The notes under the pieces: model-generated
The model's database searches: none
What the model saw: only the letters and a program-made list of their open reading frames with translations
What the model was told of the DNA's origin: nothing
Origin: an uncultured Rhodoferax sp.
GTDB lineage: Bacteria > Pseudomonadota > Gammaproteobacteria > Burkholderiales > Burkholderiaceae_C
Reading direction: 5' to 3'
Length of the DNA: 64,000 nt
NCBI RefSeq assembly: GCF_946221635.1
Contig: NZ_CAMIHB010000016.1
Location: forward strand, 40,373 to 104,372
Shown: in pieces, positions 26,296-34,950 of the stretch
Layout of the letters: each line of letters begins with the position of its first letter
Position numbering within the stretch: position 1 is the stretch's first letter
Translations under genes and position numbers: made by a program

Positions 26296-26796
26296 ATGCA
26301 ACTGCCATCCATTGATCGAAACCCAAATGTGCGCCCTGCCGGCGCAGATTTGGCTTCGTCTGGGGCACATAGGGTTATCCCAGTTGCTCCGGTCAACCCA
26401 TCCGTCAGCGTGAGCCCAGCGGTCGAGCCCTCCCCGGGCGTCGTCGACTTGGTCAATCCTGCCCTCAAACCCCAGGAGAGCCAGGCGGCCAAGGTCGTGC
26501 TGTCCGAGCCCACGCGCCGGGGGGCGGAAGAGGCCACGGCCCCGCAGGACTGGACCATCCACCGTCCCAAGCCGGAGAAGGTGGAAGATCCCCCGCCCAA
26601 GCCCATCTCCCAGGTGTTGATGGACCACCTCAAGACTGTCTGGACAGCCAGCGCCAGCGCCATCCAGATCGAGCAGGTCAAGAACCAGCTGACCCAGCCG
26701 CAGCCCGTCAACAATTCGGCCGATGTGGCCGGTCAGGTTGCCAAGGACGTGCTGGTCTACACGCCCAGCAAGGTCAAGAAGACCGAAAACATCTAG
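26296..26796 (+). CDS. Small Pro/Val-rich hypothetical protein, probable flagellar-regulon member
   Basis: 166 aa, no signal peptide or membrane helix. The N-terminal two-thirds is proline-rich and likely disordered (VIPVAPVNPSVSVSPAVEPS); the C-terminal part (SQVLMDHLKTVWTASASAIQ) is helical. Family not recognised. The near-perfect FliA promoter upstream and the chemoreceptor gene before it suggest late flagellar/chemotaxis expression. queC follows after 46 bp and could also be read from this promoter. Confidence 0.7.
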   Translation: MQLPSIDRNPNVRPAGADLASSGAHRVIPVAPVNPSVSVSPAVEPSPGVVDLVNPALKPQESQAAKVVLSEPTRRGAEEATAPQDWTIHRPKPEKVEDPPPKPISQVLMDHLKTVWTASASAIQIEQVKNQLTQPQPVNNSADVAGQVAKDVLVYTPSKVKKTENI

Positions 26797-26842
26797 GCGG
26801 GCCTTGGTCCGCCCCAGGCTGCGCTGATCTACCATCGCGGCT

Positions 26843-27583
26843 ATGCATACCTCCGCACTCGTCCTCTTTTCCGGTGGGCAGGACTCCACCACCTGCCTGG
26901 CCCATGCCCTGGCGCGCTACGCGCGTGTCGAAACCATCGCCTTTGATTACCGCCAGCGCCACCGCGTGGAGCTTGAGGTCCGCCTGAACGTGCTGCGCGA
27001 AATCCGCACCCGTTTTCCACAGTGGGCGACCAAGCTGGGGGAAGACCATGTGCTGGACTTGGCGGTGCTTGGGGAAGTCAGTGAAACCTCGCTGACCCGG
27101 GATACCGCCTTCCAGATGGAGGCCAACGGCCTGCCCAACACCTTTGTGCCGGGGCGCAACCTGCTGTTCATGACGCTGGCCGCAGCGCTGGCCTACCGGC
27201 GTGGGCTGGAGGTCATCGTCACCGGCGTCTGCGAGACCGATTTCTCGGGCTACCCCGATTGCCGGGACGACACCATGAAGGCGCTGCAGCTCGCGCTCTC
27301 GCTGGGGATGGACAAGCGCTTCCTGATCGAGACGCCGCTCATGTGGATCGACAAGGCCCAGACCTGGGAACTGGCCCACGCGTTGGGCGAGCAGTCGGGC
27401 GTGCCCGGTGGCGGCGAGGCCCTGGTGGACCTCATCGTGGAGCACACCCACACCTGCTACCTGGGCGACCGCACGCACCGCCAGGCCTGGGGCTATGGCT
27501 GCGGCAGCTGCCCGGCCTGCGAACTGCGCGCCAAGGGCTATGCGCTTTTTTCCGACAAGGTGAACAAGGCCCCTGCGCCCTGA
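26843..27583 (+). CDS. queC: 7-cyano-7-deazaguanine (preQ0) synthase
   Basis: Converts 7-carboxy-7-deazaguanine to preQ0 with ATP and ammonia in queuosine synthesis. 246 aa. The PP-loop motif LFSGGQDSTT is at residues about 9-18; the zinc Cys cluster is CGSCPACELR with an upstream Cys in HTHTCYLGD. Also GVCETDFSGYPDCRDD, typical of QueC. The 3' end overlaps the convergent ABC exporter gene by 46 bp. Confidence 0.96.
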   Translation: MHTSALVLFSGGQDSTTCLAHALARYARVETIAFDYRQRHRVELEVRLNVLREIRTRFPQWATKLGEDHVLDLAVLGEVSETSLTRDTAFQMEANGLPNTFVPGRNLLFMTLAAALAYRRGLEVIVTGVCETDFSGYPDCRDDTMKALQLALSLGMDKRFLIETPLMWIDKAQTWELAHALGEQSGVPGGGEALVDLIVEHTHTCYLGDRTHRQAWGYGCGSCPACELRAKGYALFSDKVNKAPAP

Positions 27584-29337
27584 TGGTCCGACGCGGCGGA
27601 TAGCTGCCACTGCCGGTTGTGGAAGGCTGCCACGGCCGGCCGGTGGGCAATGGAGACCAGCCCGCCGCCATTGCGTGCCACCAGCTCGCTCAGGCGCTGG
27701 TACAGCGTCTGCTCCGCCTCGGCGTCCAGCGCACTGGTGGCTTCGTCGGCAAACACCCACTGCGGCTGCTTGAGCAACACGCGCGCCAATGCCAGGCGCT
27801 GCTGCTCGCCGCCCGAGAGCTTCTGGCCCCAGGCGTCCGCGCGGTCCAGTTCGTCGACCAGCCCGGGGAGCAGTGCATCGCGCAGGGCCTGCTGCAGTTG
27901 GGCATCGGTGTAGGCCGTGGCGGCTTCCGGGTAGGCCAGCGCCTCGCGCAGCGGACCGTTGGGGAAGTAGGGGCGCTGGGGCAGGAACATGGTGTGGGCC
28001 GGGAGCAGCACCGTGCCTTCCGCGTAGGGCCAGATACCTGCCAGCGCGCGGAACAGGCTGGACTTGCCGCTGCCCGAGGGGCCCTGCAACAGGATGCGGT
28101 CGCCGGGCGCTGCCTGTAGCGAGGTAGGCGCCAGCAGCGGCGTGCCGTTGGGCAGCTGCAGTGACAGCGCGTTAGCCTGCAGAGTGTTTGAGTTTGCTAT
28201 GGTTTCAGGAGCTGCTTGCGCAATATCGACGGAGGCCAGGGCCTGAAAAGATGCTTCAAAGCTGGTGAGGCGATCGGTGGTGGCGCGCCAGGTGGCGATG
28301 GTGCTGTAGCTGTCCACAAACCAGCTCAGCGCGCCCTGGACCTGCCCGAAGGCGCTGGAAATCTGCATCAGCTCGCCGAGCTGGATGGCGCCGCTGAAGA
28401 AGCGGGGTGCTGCCACCACGAAGGGAAAGATGATGGCCGCCTGGCCAAAGAAGCTGGTGAACCAGATGAGGCGTTTCTGCGCCTTGATGAGGGCCAGGTA
28501 GTTGCCCAGCACCTTGCCAAAACGCTGCTGCAGCTGCCGCCCCGTCGTGGCCTCACCATGGTCTAGTGCAATGGATTCGCTGTACTCGCGCACCCGAATC
28601 ATGGTGTGGCGAAAGTCCGCCTCGACCCGTTGCTGTTCGAAGTTCAGCGGGATCTGGCGCCGGCCGAGGTAGTGCGTGATGACGCTGCCCGCAGCGCAGT
28701 AGAGCACGGCCATCCACACCATGAAGCCGGGGATGTTGTATTCGCCGCCGCCCAGCGTGAAGGCGAAACCGCCGGAGAGCGACCACAGGATGCCGACAAA
28801 GCTCAGCAGGGTGACCACGGCATTGAGCAGCCCCATGGACAGCGAGATGGTGTAGCCGGTGAACTGGTTGATGTCCTCCTGGATACGCTGATCCGGGTTG
28901 TCGGTCTGGGTGCCGCCTGCTGCGTCACGGGTGAAGCGGGCCAGCTCCAGCCGGTAGAAAGCCTGCCCGCTGAGCCAGCGCTGCAGGTAGTGCGTGGTCA
29001 TCCACGCGCGCCAGCGCATCTCCAGCAGCTGGGTGATGTAGAACTTGTAGACGGCAATGACGATGTAGGCGAAGGCCAGGTAGGTGAAGCGGCCCAGCTG
29101 GGACCAGAACACTGCGGCGTTCTTTTCCTGCAGCGCATCGTAGAAGTACTTGTTCCAGTCGTTGAACAGCACGGCCATGTACACCAGTGCGAGGTTCAGC
29201 GCCACGATGGCTGCGAGCATGCCGCGCGCCTTCCATTTTTCCTCGGAGTGGAAGTAGGGCCGGGTCAGCGCGTAGACGCGTGACAGTTGCTGCCGAAAAG
29301 ACGCGAGCTTGCTGCCCGCGTGGGCCAGAGACACCAT
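27538..29337 (-). CDS. SbmA/BacA/YddA-like ABC transporter (fused permease and ATPase)
   Basis: 599-aa half-transporter that would work as a dimer in the inner membrane. Residues about 1-350 form the SbmA/BacA-like membrane domain (ALVYMAVLFNDWNKYFYDAL; RMRAWMTTHYLQRW-like loop). Walker A GPSGSGKSS is at about 419-427, the signature LSGGEQQRLALARVLLKQP, Walker B WVFADEATSALD. Close in layout to E. coli YddA and to mycobacterial B12/peptide importers; substrate unknown. One 40-bp repeat copy lies between the domains and encodes ASVDIAQAAPETIAN. ATG 29337 is the start. Confidence 0.9.
   Translation of the reverse strand: MVSLAHAGSKLASFRQQLSRVYALTRPYFHSEEKWKARGMLAAIVALNLALVYMAVLFNDWNKYFYDALQEKNAAVFWSQLGRFTYLAFAYIVIAVYKFYITQLLEMRWRAWMTTHYLQRWLSGQAFYRLELARFTRDAAGGTQTDNPDQRIQEDINQFTGYTISLSMGLLNAVVTLLSFVGILWSLSGGFAFTLGGGEYNIPGFMVWMAVLYCAAGSVITHYLGRRQIPLNFEQQRVEADFRHTMIRVREYSESIALDHGEATTGRQLQQRFGKVLGNYLALIKAQKRLIWFTSFFGQAAIIFPFVVAAPRFFSGAIQLGELMQISSAFGQVQGALSWFVDSYSTIATWRATTDRLTSFEASFQALASVDIAQAAPETIANSNTLQANALSLQLPNGTPLLAPTSLQAAPGDRILLQGPSGSGKSSLFRALAGIWPYAEGTVLLPAHTMFLPQRPYFPNGPLREALAYPEAATAYTDAQLQQALRDALLPGLVDELDRADAWGQKLSGGEQQRLALARVLLKQPQWVFADEATSALDAEAEQTLYQRLSELVARNGGGLVSIAHRPAVAAFHNRQWQLSAASDHQGAGALFTLSEKSA
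28196..28235 (-). repeat. 40-bp dispersed repeat, copy 4 (in ABC exporter gene)
   Basis: Minus-strand match with exact spacing; CCTCC replaces CCCCC and AGCAGCTC replaces AGCAGCTA. It is sense to the host gene, encoding ASVDIAQAAPETIAN, the same frame as the pgi and gspL copies. Confidence 0.75.
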
Positions 29338-29416
29338 GGTGAAGTCCTTGTGGGTGAAGATGCGGCGCGGCCAGGGCGCCCCGGTTCAGGGGGCATGGTA
29401 GCCGCAGCTGCAGCGC

Positions 29417-29626
29417 TCAGCGCGGGGCGTTCAGGTCCGGGCCGCGTGGCGTGCTGCCTTGCGAGGCGCGTACGCGTTCGGCGGTGCGGCCATAGCCATC
29501 GCGCGCCAGACGGCGCCATGCCTGTGCATTGCTGGACAGCGTCGTGCCGCGTCGTGCACGTTCGTTACCAGGGCAGCTCTCGTCTGCCGGGGTGGCGGTG
29601 GATCGCAGGAGGTAGGCTGGAGACAT
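29417..29626 (-). pseudogene. Possible remnant or short relative of a DUF1800 N-terminus
   Basis: The 351-bp gap 29338-29688 holds one 69-codon frame. Its segment NAQAWRRLARDGYGRTAERV, ending ASQGSTPRG, aligns with NAQAWRAMSRVGYGPSAALA and QGASSPRD from the start of the intact DUF1800 protein at 30973-32493, including spacing. No signal peptide and nothing of the remaining 430 residues. It lies just downstream of the DUF1501/DUF1800 pair, as if a second copy had decayed. It may instead be a small unrelated gene. Confidence 0.35.
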
Positions 29627-29688
29627 GGAGGCAAGCTTAGGGTGGTGCCCGCGGCTTGTCAGGCGCTTTTACATAGGTTTACCAATGC

Positions 29689-30963
29689 TTATGCGCGCAT
29701 TAACCCCTTGAGCCCGTCGTCCCAGGTGAAACCGGGGAACAGGGCATCGAGGCCGGCGGCGTTCAGTCCCTGCGTGCTGCGCAACACCTGCGCGAGCACG
29801 GCGCGGAAATCATGGTGCACCGGCAGGTCGCGCCCCTCATGTAGATTGCTCTGTGCCAGCCCGTCCCAGCGGCCGTGCCAGCGCCCGCCCTGCACGCGGT
29901 TGCCCATGAGCCAGAGTGCATTGCCGTGGCCGTGGTCGGTGCCGCGGGTGCCGTTCTCGGCGCTGGTGCGGCCGAACTCGCTGACCACGGCGACCACATC
30001 GTTGGGGCGTGAAAACTCGCGGCGCAACTGCACCAGCGTGGCGGCCAGGCTGCCCAGGTTGTTGGCCAGCGCGCCGCTGGCGTTGCCTTGGTTGGCATGC
30101 GTGTCCCAGCCACCGGCGGACAGAAAGCCCAGGCGCAGATTGCGGTTCTGCCGCATCAGCGTGTTCAAGTGCTGCGCGTCCAGCAGCAGGCCCTTGGCGC
30201 TGCCCGCGCCGTTGTCGGCGGCGGCCATTTCCTTGCGGCTGGCCATGGCGTTGCTCGCCATGTCCTGCGCCTGCATCTCGTCCTCGCTCAGGGCCTTGGC
30301 GGTTTCCATGCGGCTCTGCGCACCGGCGCGGAAGGTCTTTGAGAGCGTGTCATCGCCGGCGTACAGGCTCATCACGGCATCGCGCGTGCGGGCGTCGCCC
30401 AGCGCCCCCTGGCGGGTGGCGGCCTGACCCTTGGGCACCAGTTGCACCGGGGTGCTGCCGGCCAGGATCAGCGGGTTGGCCTCGCCCACGCCCAAGGCCT
30501 CCGCATGGCGCAGGCCGGCCAGGGTGTTGAGCCAGCCGGGCGAAGCACCGTTCTTGCCGGGGATACCGATTTCCCAGTGGTGTTGTGCCTCGAAGTGCGA
30601 GCGCGTGGCGTCGGGCGAACCGGCGCAGGGAATGGCGGTCAGCACACCCTGCTGCCACAGCGGTTGCAGCGCGGCCAGTGCCGGGTGCAGGCCAAAGGTA
30701 CTGTCGAGTGCCAGCGTGGTTTGCGCACTGCCATCGGGGGCCGTGATGGCGATGTTGGGGCGCAGGCGGTAGTAGTGGGCGTCGCCATGCGGCACCAGGG
30801 CGGAAAGGCCGTCGTAGGCGCCGCGCAGGAAGATGAGGACCAGGCGCGCGTCGTCGCTGCTGCCATTGGCGGTTTGGGACCACGAGGCCGGCGCGACCCA
30901 GGCCGTTGCGCCGCCCAAGGCGGCCTGCAGCAGGCCACGGCGGGAGAATTGGGGGTGTGTCAT
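29689..30963 (-). CDS. DUF1501 family exported protein
   Basis: 424 aa. Twin-arginine type signal (MTHPQFSRRGLLQAALGGAT) followed by LVLIFLRGAYDGLSALVPHG; also VVSEFGRTSAENGTRGTDHG and LWLMGNRVQGGRWHG, conserved in DUF1501, which is related to sulfatase/alkaline-phosphatase-like folds. Exported folded by Tat, so a cofactor or metal is likely, but the reaction is not known. It lies 9 bp downstream of the DUF1800 gene; the two families commonly occur together. Confidence 0.92.
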   Translation of the reverse strand: MTHPQFSRRGLLQAALGGATAWVAPASWSQTANGSSDDARLVLIFLRGAYDGLSALVPHGDAHYYRLRPNIAITAPDGSAQTTLALDSTFGLHPALAALQPLWQQGVLTAIPCAGSPDATRSHFEAQHHWEIGIPGKNGASPGWLNTLAGLRHAEALGVGEANPLILAGSTPVQLVPKGQAATRQGALGDARTRDAVMSLYAGDDTLSKTFRAGAQSRMETAKALSEDEMQAQDMASNAMASRKEMAAADNGAGSAKGLLLDAQHLNTLMRQNRNLRLGFLSAGGWDTHANQGNASGALANNLGSLAATLVQLRREFSRPNDVVAVVSEFGRTSAENGTRGTDHGHGNALWLMGNRVQGGRWHGRWDGLAQSNLHEGRDLPVHHDFRAVLAQVLRSTQGLNAAGLDALFPGFTWDDGLKGLMRA

Positions 30964-30972
30964 CGTGAGACC

Positions 30973-32493
30973 TTATTTGCGCATGAAATCGGGGCTGGCC
31001 AGCATGAGGCCGGCGCGCAGGGCGGGACGCTCCTGCGCAATATTGGACAAGGTGGCGGCGCTGAGGTAGGGCGTGAGGAACTCGGTATTGGCCTGGCGCG
31101 CCACCGCCAGCGCAAAGTCGGCGCGGCGCGTGAGCGCCTCGGGCACCAGCCAGGTGGCGGCGTCAAAGGCGTAACCATCGGGCGTCTGCCAGCCATGCAC
31201 GGGCTGGCCCGCATTGGCCAGAAAGCCGGCGGCCAGCATGAGGTTGCGGTTTTCGCGTGCACCATCGGTCGCGGTGAGTACGGAGCACGCATAGTCCATG
31301 GGGGTCTTGAACAGGCTGTTCTCGGCCTGCCAGACATCGGGCAGCTGCAGCAGCGTACGCATCACAGCGCGCAGGTCGCCGCCGGTATTGCTGAAGGTGC
31401 TGACCAGTGCCTGCACGGCGGCCTGTGCGGGCTGGTCGGCAATGAAGAACTGCGCCAGCCGCAGGCAGATGCGCTGCGCCGTGCTGGGGTGGCGCGCCAG
31501 CATGCGGATGGCTTCCACGCCTTCCTGCTCGCCACCGCCGAAGGAGATGCCGGACCAGTGCTTGCCCAGCACCGTCTTGCTGCCGGTGTCGTGCAGGCGC
31601 GGCACAAAGCGGAAGCCGCTGCTGTCCTGCGGCCCCACGGTCCAGCCGGTGAGTACGCGGGCCAGCTCGCGCACATCGGTCTGAGTGTAGCCGCCGTGCA
31701 CGCCCAGGGTGTGCAGTTCCATGAGTTCGCGGGCGTAGTTCTCGTTGAGCCCGCGCGACTTGCCCATGGGGCCGCGCCCGTTCTCTGCCACGCTTTGCGC
31801 CTGGTCCAGGTAGGCCAGCATGGCCGGGTGGCGTGCGCTGGCGAGCACCAGGTCCTCAAACTTGCCCAGCGCATGGGCGCGCGCGACGTGGATGGCGTAG
31901 TGGCCCGTGAAGGGGCGCACGGCGCCTTTGCCGATGTAGACGTTGAAGTGGTTGAACCAGAACTCGGTCAGGCGCGCGAGCAGCGGGTTTTCTGCGTCGG
32001 GCTGGCTGCTGGCGTAGAGCCGCCAGGCCACCGCCTGCAGGGCCATGGAGCGGCTGAAGTATTCCGGGTCACCGGCCAGCAGCTCCTGGCGGCTGGGCTT
32101 GTCTTCTTTGGCTTTGGGCTTGCCCTTGTCTTTGGCGCGCTCCTGCCGTTCTTCGCGGAACTTGGCAAAGAGTTCGGGCAGCGGCGCATTGATACCGGCC
32201 CATTCGGTGGGGATGCGCGGCGTCTGTTGGCTGGCGGCATAGGCCGCGTCCACCTGGGCCAGCGCCCAGTCGCGCGGGCTGCTGGCGCCTTGCACCGTTT
32301 GTGCCAGTGCCGCGCTGGGGCCGTAGCCCACGCGGGACATGGCGCGCCAGGCCTGCGCGTTGCGCGCGGGATCGGCAGTGCCCTGGGCCCAGACCGGGTG
32401 GAGCAGGCCGCTGCCCAGGATGGGAAGGGTGGCCAGGGCGCGCAGCACGCTGCGCCGTGGGGGCACGTGTGTGAGGAGGGGCAGGTCAGTCAT
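30973..32493 (-). CDS. DUF1800 family exported protein
   Basis: 506 aa from ATG 32493 (MTDLPLLTHVPPRRSVLRAL), with a twin-arginine-like signal PPRRSVLRALATLPILGSGL. The body carries LTEFWFNHFNVYIGKGAVRP, NENYARELMELHTLGVHGGY and ELARVLTGWTVGP, all typical of DUF1800. A Lys-rich insert (ERAKDKGKPKAKEDKPSR) is present at about residues 125-145. Probably one operon with DUF1501. The frame extends 15 codons upstream, but the export signal fixes the start. Confidence 0.92.
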   Translation of the reverse strand: MTDLPLLTHVPPRRSVLRALATLPILGSGLLHPVWAQGTADPARNAQAWRAMSRVGYGPSAALAQTVQGASSPRDWALAQVDAAYAASQQTPRIPTEWAGINAPLPELFAKFREERQERAKDKGKPKAKEDKPSRQELLAGDPEYFSRSMALQAVAWRLYASSQPDAENPLLARLTEFWFNHFNVYIGKGAVRPFTGHYAIHVARAHALGKFEDLVLASARHPAMLAYLDQAQSVAENGRGPMGKSRGLNENYARELMELHTLGVHGGYTQTDVRELARVLTGWTVGPQDSSGFRFVPRLHDTGSKTVLGKHWSGISFGGGEQEGVEAIRMLARHPSTAQRICLRLAQFFIADQPAQAAVQALVSTFSNTGGDLRAVMRTLLQLPDVWQAENSLFKTPMDYACSVLTATDGARENRNLMLAAGFLANAGQPVHGWQTPDGYAFDAATWLVPEALTRRADFALAVARQANTEFLTPYLSAATLSNIAQERPALRAGLMLASPDFMRK

Positions 32494-32601
32494 GGCGGGC
32501 AGGGTGTGGCGATGTTGGGTGCACAACGGCCCCACCATGCCACGGGCCTACGGGTTCACCCGCAGTCCGGCCGCGCTTTACAAACCTTTACCCGTGGGGG
32601 C

Positions 32602-33495
32602 TTAGTTGCGCACGCCGCTGGCCACATGGCCGGCCGGTACGTGCTTGGCGGCGGATTCGATGTGGCCGGTCTGGTCGTCAAAGAAGAAATCGGGCTCGAA
32701 TTCGCGCAGGAATTCGCCCTTGTCCAGGCCGCCCAGGAACATGGCCTCGTCCACATCGATGTTCCAGTTCATCAGCGTGAGGATGGCACGCTCATGCGCC
32801 GGCGCGCTGCGCGCGGTGACCAGTGCGGTGCGGATACGAATGTGCTCGATCTGCGCCTGCTGCAGCTTGTGCAGCGCGACCAGCAGCGGCTTGAAGGGGC
32901 CGTCGGGCAGGGGCTGGGTTACGTGGTCCTGTTCGTGCTGCTGGAAGGCGGAAAGGCCGCCGCTCTGGTAGACCTGCTCGGCCTCGTCGCTGAAGAGTAC
33001 GGCATCGCCGTCAAAGGCAATGCGCACTTCGTTGGGGTGGGCGTTGCTGGCGTGGGCGCTGTGCGGGTAGACCTGCGCGGCCGGCACGCCGGCGGCCAGC
33101 GCGGCGCGCACATCGCTGAGGTGGGTGCTGAGGAAGAGGTTGGCGTGCAGGGGCTTGAGGTAGCGCCAGGGCGATTCGCCGCGTGTGAAGTTGCCGCGCT
33201 GGATGGACAGGCCGTAGTGCTGCGCCGAGCGGAACACGCGCATGCCCGAGACCGGGTCGTTGCGTGAGAGGATGACCACCTCCACGCGTTGCGAGGGTGA
33301 CTCGTTGAAGGCCAGCAGCTTCTGTACCAGCGAGAAAGCCACGCCGGGTTTGGCCGGCACGTTGAGGCGCTGGCGCTGCAGCTCCATGTAGGCGCGGTCG
33401 TCGTTTTGTTCGAAGACCTGGTTTTCCTCTTCGAAGTCGAACAGGGCGCGGCTGGAGATGGCGACCACCAGCTTGCCGTCAAGAGAGAGTGCCAT
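32602..33495 (-). CDS. 5'-nucleotidase (cytosolic nucleotidase I-like family)
   Basis: Cytoplasmic nucleoside-monophosphate phosphatase, 297 aa. Begins MALSLDGKLVVAISSRALFD, with ILSRNDPVSGMRVFRSAQHYG, RIAFDGDAVLFSDEAEQVYQ and VTARSAPAHERAILTLMNWN in the order of this HAD-like nucleotidase family. Starts 6 bp after gspF on the same strand, so it is probably co-transcribed with it, though no link to secretion is evident. Preferred nucleotide unknown. Confidence 0.9.
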   Translation of the reverse strand: MALSLDGKLVVAISSRALFDFEEENQVFEQNDDRAYMELQRQRLNVPAKPGVAFSLVQKLLAFNESPSQRVEVVILSRNDPVSGMRVFRSAQHYGLSIQRGNFTRGESPWRYLKPLHANLFLSTHLSDVRAALAAGVPAAQVYPHSAHASNAHPNEVRIAFDGDAVLFSDEAEQVYQSGGLSAFQQHEQDHVTQPLPDGPFKPLLVALHKLQQAQIEHIRIRTALVTARSAPAHERAILTLMNWNIDVDEAMFLGGLDKGEFLREFEPDFFFDDQTGHIESAAKHVPAGHVASGVRN

Positions 33496-33501
33496 GGGGT
33501 T

Positions 33502-34716
33502 TTATTTCACCAAAGTGTTGAGCTGGATGATGGGCATGAGCACGGCCAGCACGATGAGCATGACGACGATGCCCATGGCCACGATGAGCAAGGGCTCCAG
33601 CAGCGTGGCCAGTTGCAGGGCGCGGCGCTGCACGTCGTTGCGCAGTTGCAGGGCCGCGCGGTCCAGCATATGGGGCAGGCGGCCGGTCTGCTCGCCCAGG
33701 CGGGCGAACATGGCCAGCAGCGGGGGGAAGCGCTTTTCGTGCGCCAGCGCGCTGGCCAGTGGCGCCCCTTCGCGCACCAGCACCAGGGACTGCAGTGCGT
33801 CCTCGCGCATGGCGCGGTTGGACAGGGTGTCGGCTGCGGCCTGCAGGGCTTTCAGGATGGGCACGCCGGCTGCCACCAGCATGGCCAGGGTGCTGGCGAA
33901 GCGTGCAGCGTTGTAGCCGCGCGCCAGCCGGCCCAGCATGGGCAGGCGCAGCCACGCGGCATCCACCTTGGTGCGAAATGTGCCACTGGCCCAGGCCAAA
34001 CGTGCGCCAATAGCTATCAAAAAAATAGCAAGCAGCGCCATCCAACCAAAGTTGCGTACCGCATTGCTGATGCCCAGCATGGCGCGGGTGAGCAGGGGGA
34101 GGGCCTGTTTGGAACCCGCAAACACCCCCGCCACCTGCGGCACCACGTAAGCCAGCAAAAAGAGCACGATGGCGAATGCCACCACGCTCACCACGGCCGG
34201 GTACAGCGCTGCGCCCAGCAGCTTGGATTGCAGGGCGTGCTGTTCCTCCAGTTCATCGGCCAGGCGTTCCAGCACCAGACCGAGTGCGCCGCTGTGTTCA
34301 CCCGCGCTGATGGCGCCCACATAGATATCGGAGAACTCGCGCGGGTGCTGGGCCAGGGCGATGCCCAAGGGGGTTCCGCCGTTGACCTCGGCGCGTATGG
34401 TGGCCACCACATCGCGCTGGGCCGGAGTTTCCGCCTCCTCGGTCAGCGAGCTCAGGGCACGCTCCAGCGGCAGGCCGGCCGACACGAGCCCGGCGAGCTG
34501 GCGCGTCCAGACGGCACGCTGGGTGGCGCTGAAGGCACGCTGTCCGCCCAAGGTGCGCCCGCTTGCAGGCGCCTGTTGTGTGAGCTCCTGCACGCTGAGG
34601 GGCACGAGTTGCTGCGCACGCAACTGGCTGCGGGCCGCGCGTGGCGCATCCGCTTCCAGCACGCCGGTCTGCGTGCTGCCGTTGGCGTCCATGGCGGTGT
34701 AGCTGTAGGCGGGCAT
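33502..34716 (-). CDS. gspF: Type II secretion inner-membrane platform protein GspF
   Basis: Polytopic platform protein of the T2SS, 404 aa from ATG 34716 (MPAYSYTAMDANGSTQTGVL). Two GspF repeats (TRQLAGLVSAGLPLERALSS and ASTLMLVAAGVPILKALQAA-like) and three hydrophobic segments, the last at the C-terminus (LLIVAMGIVVMLIVLAVLMP). It is separated from the rest of the gsp genes by the lipase operon and a LysR divergon. A shortened piece of the 40-bp repeat lies at 34004-34029, encoding LLAIFLIAIGAR in a membrane segment. Confidence 0.95.
   Translation of the reverse strand: MPAYSYTAMDANGSTQTGVLEADAPRAARSQLRAQQLVPLSVQELTQQAPASGRTLGGQRAFSATQRAVWTRQLAGLVSAGLPLERALSSLTEEAETPAQRDVVATIRAEVNGGTPLGIALAQHPREFSDIYVGAISAGEHSGALGLVLERLADELEEQHALQSKLLGAALYPAVVSVVAFAIVLFLLAYVVPQVAGVFAGSKQALPLLTRAMLGISNAVRNFGWMALLAIFLIAIGARLAWASGTFRTKVDAAWLRLPMLGRLARGYNAARFASTLAMLVAAGVPILKALQAAADTLSNRAMREDALQSLVLVREGAPLASALAHEKRFPPLLAMFARLGEQTGRLPHMLDRAALQLRNDVQRRALQLATLLEPLLIVAMGIVVMLIVLAVLMPIIQLNTLVK
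34004..34029 (+). repeat. Partial dispersed repeat, copy 5 (in gspF)
   Basis: GCGC, then AGCTA and TAGC, the right-hand part of the 40-bp repeat with three bases missing in the AGCAGCTA block; no CCCCC side. Weak match. Confidence 0.4.
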
Positions 34717-34794
34717 GGCGCAATGGTAGCGGCTGGCCTGGGTGCGGGTTTCCCACCATGACAACTGAGGCGCCGGCTTTTATGCTTCATAAAA

Positions 34795-34808
34795 AGCACG
34801 ATCGTGCT
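34795..34808. promoter_or_regulatory. Perfect 14-bp palindrome upstream of the lipase operon
   Basis: AGCACGATCGTGCT is a perfect palindrome in the 234-bp gap between gspF and the lipase start, 142 bp before the lipase GTG. ACGATCGT-centred palindromes are typical of TetR-family operators, including fatty-acid-responsive ones. No TetR gene is in the window. Confidence 0.55.
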
Positions 34809-34950
34809 ATTTAAAGAGCTTTGCCCGCTGACACAAACCGCTGGCCACCGCTTACCCGCGACAGCGCCCCCACCCCAGAGGTCGCACCGGTATCCATCGA
34901 TTGACATCCCTTCAACACCATCGACCCTGAGAGGTCCCGAGGAGACAACT

